64,000 nucleotides of DNA from Hofstenia miamia. Its lineage: Eukaryota; Xenacoelomorpha; Acoela. Where the stretch lies: assembly GCA_004352715.1 (NCBI GenBank), contig SCFE01000017.1:803791-867790 (forward strand), read 5' to 3'. A program made the position numbers and the translations under genes. Each line of letters opens with the position of its first letter. Position 1 is the first letter of the stretch. Under the pieces are notes generated by a model. It did not search any database. It saw only the letters and a list, made by a program, of their open reading frames with translations, and was not told where the DNA came from. Of this stretch, positions 62,753-64,000 are shown in pieces.

Positions 62753-64000
62753 ATCTGGATAAAAAAATTTTAAAAAATGTGAACAGATTGTGGTGTGTCT
62801 TGACCTTAGCAATGTAAATTGAAATATTTTCAGTGGCTAATTCCTCTGTCATGGCATTGGGATCATTTATTTTGGCTCACATTATAGTTATTATTTCCAC
62901 ACATTTTGTTACATCATAGTACTTTAGTTTTTCTTGGATTAGATTTGTCCATAGAAGATCATTCATACCAGAAAATAAGATGATTGTGTTGCTAGGGAGT
63001 TTAGCAAGTGATGACTTTAGGTAATCTATCTGTTCAGCAATCATCTTTCCATTTCTAAAGACATATTCTAGGGGAATATGACCATCAGCAGATAAGCAGG
63101 ATGTGTTGTCCTCTCTTATTAGTTTTTGGCAACTCTGTTTGAATGTGTTCAGCTTTTTTGTTTTAATGAGATCTCCCAGACTGTCAATGTAATGATCATC
63201 TTCTTTTAGTGGGATGTGCACTCTACATATTTTGAAATGTTTTGATTTCCATGCTAGCTGAATGACAGCATTATTTACTAATGGGCTTGGTATACAATTA
63301 TGATTTTCTAATTCCATTACCTCCTCAATTGAGATCTCACTTGTAGGGGTAATGTCTAATCTAGCAAACCCTATGGAAATGGGATAGTTTGCCTGTGCAT
63401 GAGCTGTGTGGTTTCATAGGGAGTCTGAGGGATAGAAGTCATGAAGACATTCCAGGTTTGTTTTTGAAATAATTAACTCAGCAGAGGTACATTCCACATC
63501 CATTGCTAACTGTGAGTGAGGATGCAGGAGCAGTGAGATTTCAGGTTTAGACCATGCTTCTATAAAACAGATTTTCATGTAGGAGATGCTGTATGTTTCA
63601 TTGCAAGAAATGAATTGACAATTTACAATGGTTGTGTTGACTGGTGTTGCTTTTTGTAACTCTTACTAACTAAGTGGCTGCATCTATTCAGATCCACTCT
63701 TCTTTAGGTGGCACAATATCACAATATCCACACCAAGTTTCTCAATGTTATTCTGTTTGATGACTTGTTGGTGTTATGGCATTAGTAAGAGTGTGGTAGA
63801 TAACATGTTGTCATTGTTGGTTTGAAAATGTTGAGGTGACTGTATGGTTTGCTCACTGATTTCTATCAGTATTCTTGAGTTGCTGTCTTTTTGGTACTTA
63901 AAAGTGGTAGTGAGTGAGTTGTAAGAGCACTCAGGATAGTTTTGATTGTAATAATTAAATAGCAGTTCATTCTTTAAGATGAAGAGGTGCAATTGACAAC
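62753..64000 (-). pseudogene. ORF3 middle and SGNH-like region, minus strand, interrupted by LTR
   Basis: The open piece 63317-62877 ends PSNTIILFSGMNDLLWTNLI...KYYDVTKCVEIITIM. Upstream text includes YPECSYNSLTTTFKYQKD (63930), HPHSQLAMDVECTSAELIIS (63500) and CLSADGHIPLEYVFRNG (63080). It aligns with element 2 ORF3 (LECSYGQ.., LDVECTTAHVRIS, VFIDSKLNITDIFMHG). SGMND is an exact G-x-N-D block III. After VEIITIM the homology continues (NDPNAMTEELATENISIYIA) and is cut at 62752 by the LTR. It runs off the window edge. The candidate block I Ser is not conserved here (ADGH). Confidence 0.6.

Noticed and set aside
1-64000. CRISPR arrays, tRNA or rRNA genes
   Set aside because: No regularly spaced short repeats, no cloverleaf-like gene and no rRNA-like conserved block were recognised on either strand.

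Overview
This is AT-rich, intron-era eukaryotic DNA, most likely from an invertebrate animal. It carries an RTE-like LINE with a C-terminal zinc-finger tail, CR1/L2-like LINE debris, mariner/Tc1, piggyBac and hAT-type elements, and Ty3/gypsy elements whose primer sites match animal tRNA-Trp and tRNA-Arg. I cannot name the lineage from the sequence. No rRNA, tRNA, CRISPR, operon or prokaryotic feature was seen. Three runs of N (7046-7341, 59014-60013, 60575-60715) and two single-N joins (22404, 57027) show a draft scaffold.

Layout. 1-2.05 kb: decayed LINE reverse transcriptase (minus) and a mariner-like remnant. 2.05-5.7 kb: a LINE with one uninterrupted 1151-codon ORF (endonuclease, reverse transcriptase, zinc fingers), the only intact transposon gene here. 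6.7-9.2 kb: a LINE 3' end with a gap and an unidentified ORF. 9.55-9.99 kb (minus) and 15.34-15.78 kb (plus): two diverged paralogues of a small secreted basic protein, the only likely host genes. Between and after them lie Tc1/mariner and LINE fragments and a hAT-type MITE with perfect ends. 19.5-23.4 kb: a nest, with an old inverted-repeat element holding a hAT-like MITE and a broken piggyBac. 24.4-25.9 kb: a truncated relative of the 2-kb LINE.

28.4-64 kb is almost entirely Ty3/gypsy sequence of one broad family. A plus-strand composite lies at 28413-36337. Three minus-strand bodies are stacked from 59 kb down to 36.6 kb: element 1 and element 2 share a single LTR at 50162-50897, element 2 runs straight into a 5'-truncated element 3 at about 42843, and the LTR of element 3 is split by a mariner. 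At 60-64 kb there are two LTRs in inverted orientation and more fragments of the same third ORF. The coding order, pieced together across copies, is gag (CCHC knuckle), protease (DTGA), RT, RNase H, integrase (HHCC, DDE, GPF-like tail), then a long unrecognised ORF3, polypurine tract and LTR.

The most interesting signal is ORF3. It sits in the position usually taken by env, is seen in at least six places, and near its C-terminus carries motifs resembling an SGNH/GDSL hydrolase. All copies are broken, many by TGA at expected Arg codons, which suggests methyl-CpG decay. The two copies that keep the RT active site both read Tyr-Ile-Asn-Asp where Tyr-x-Asp-Asp is expected.
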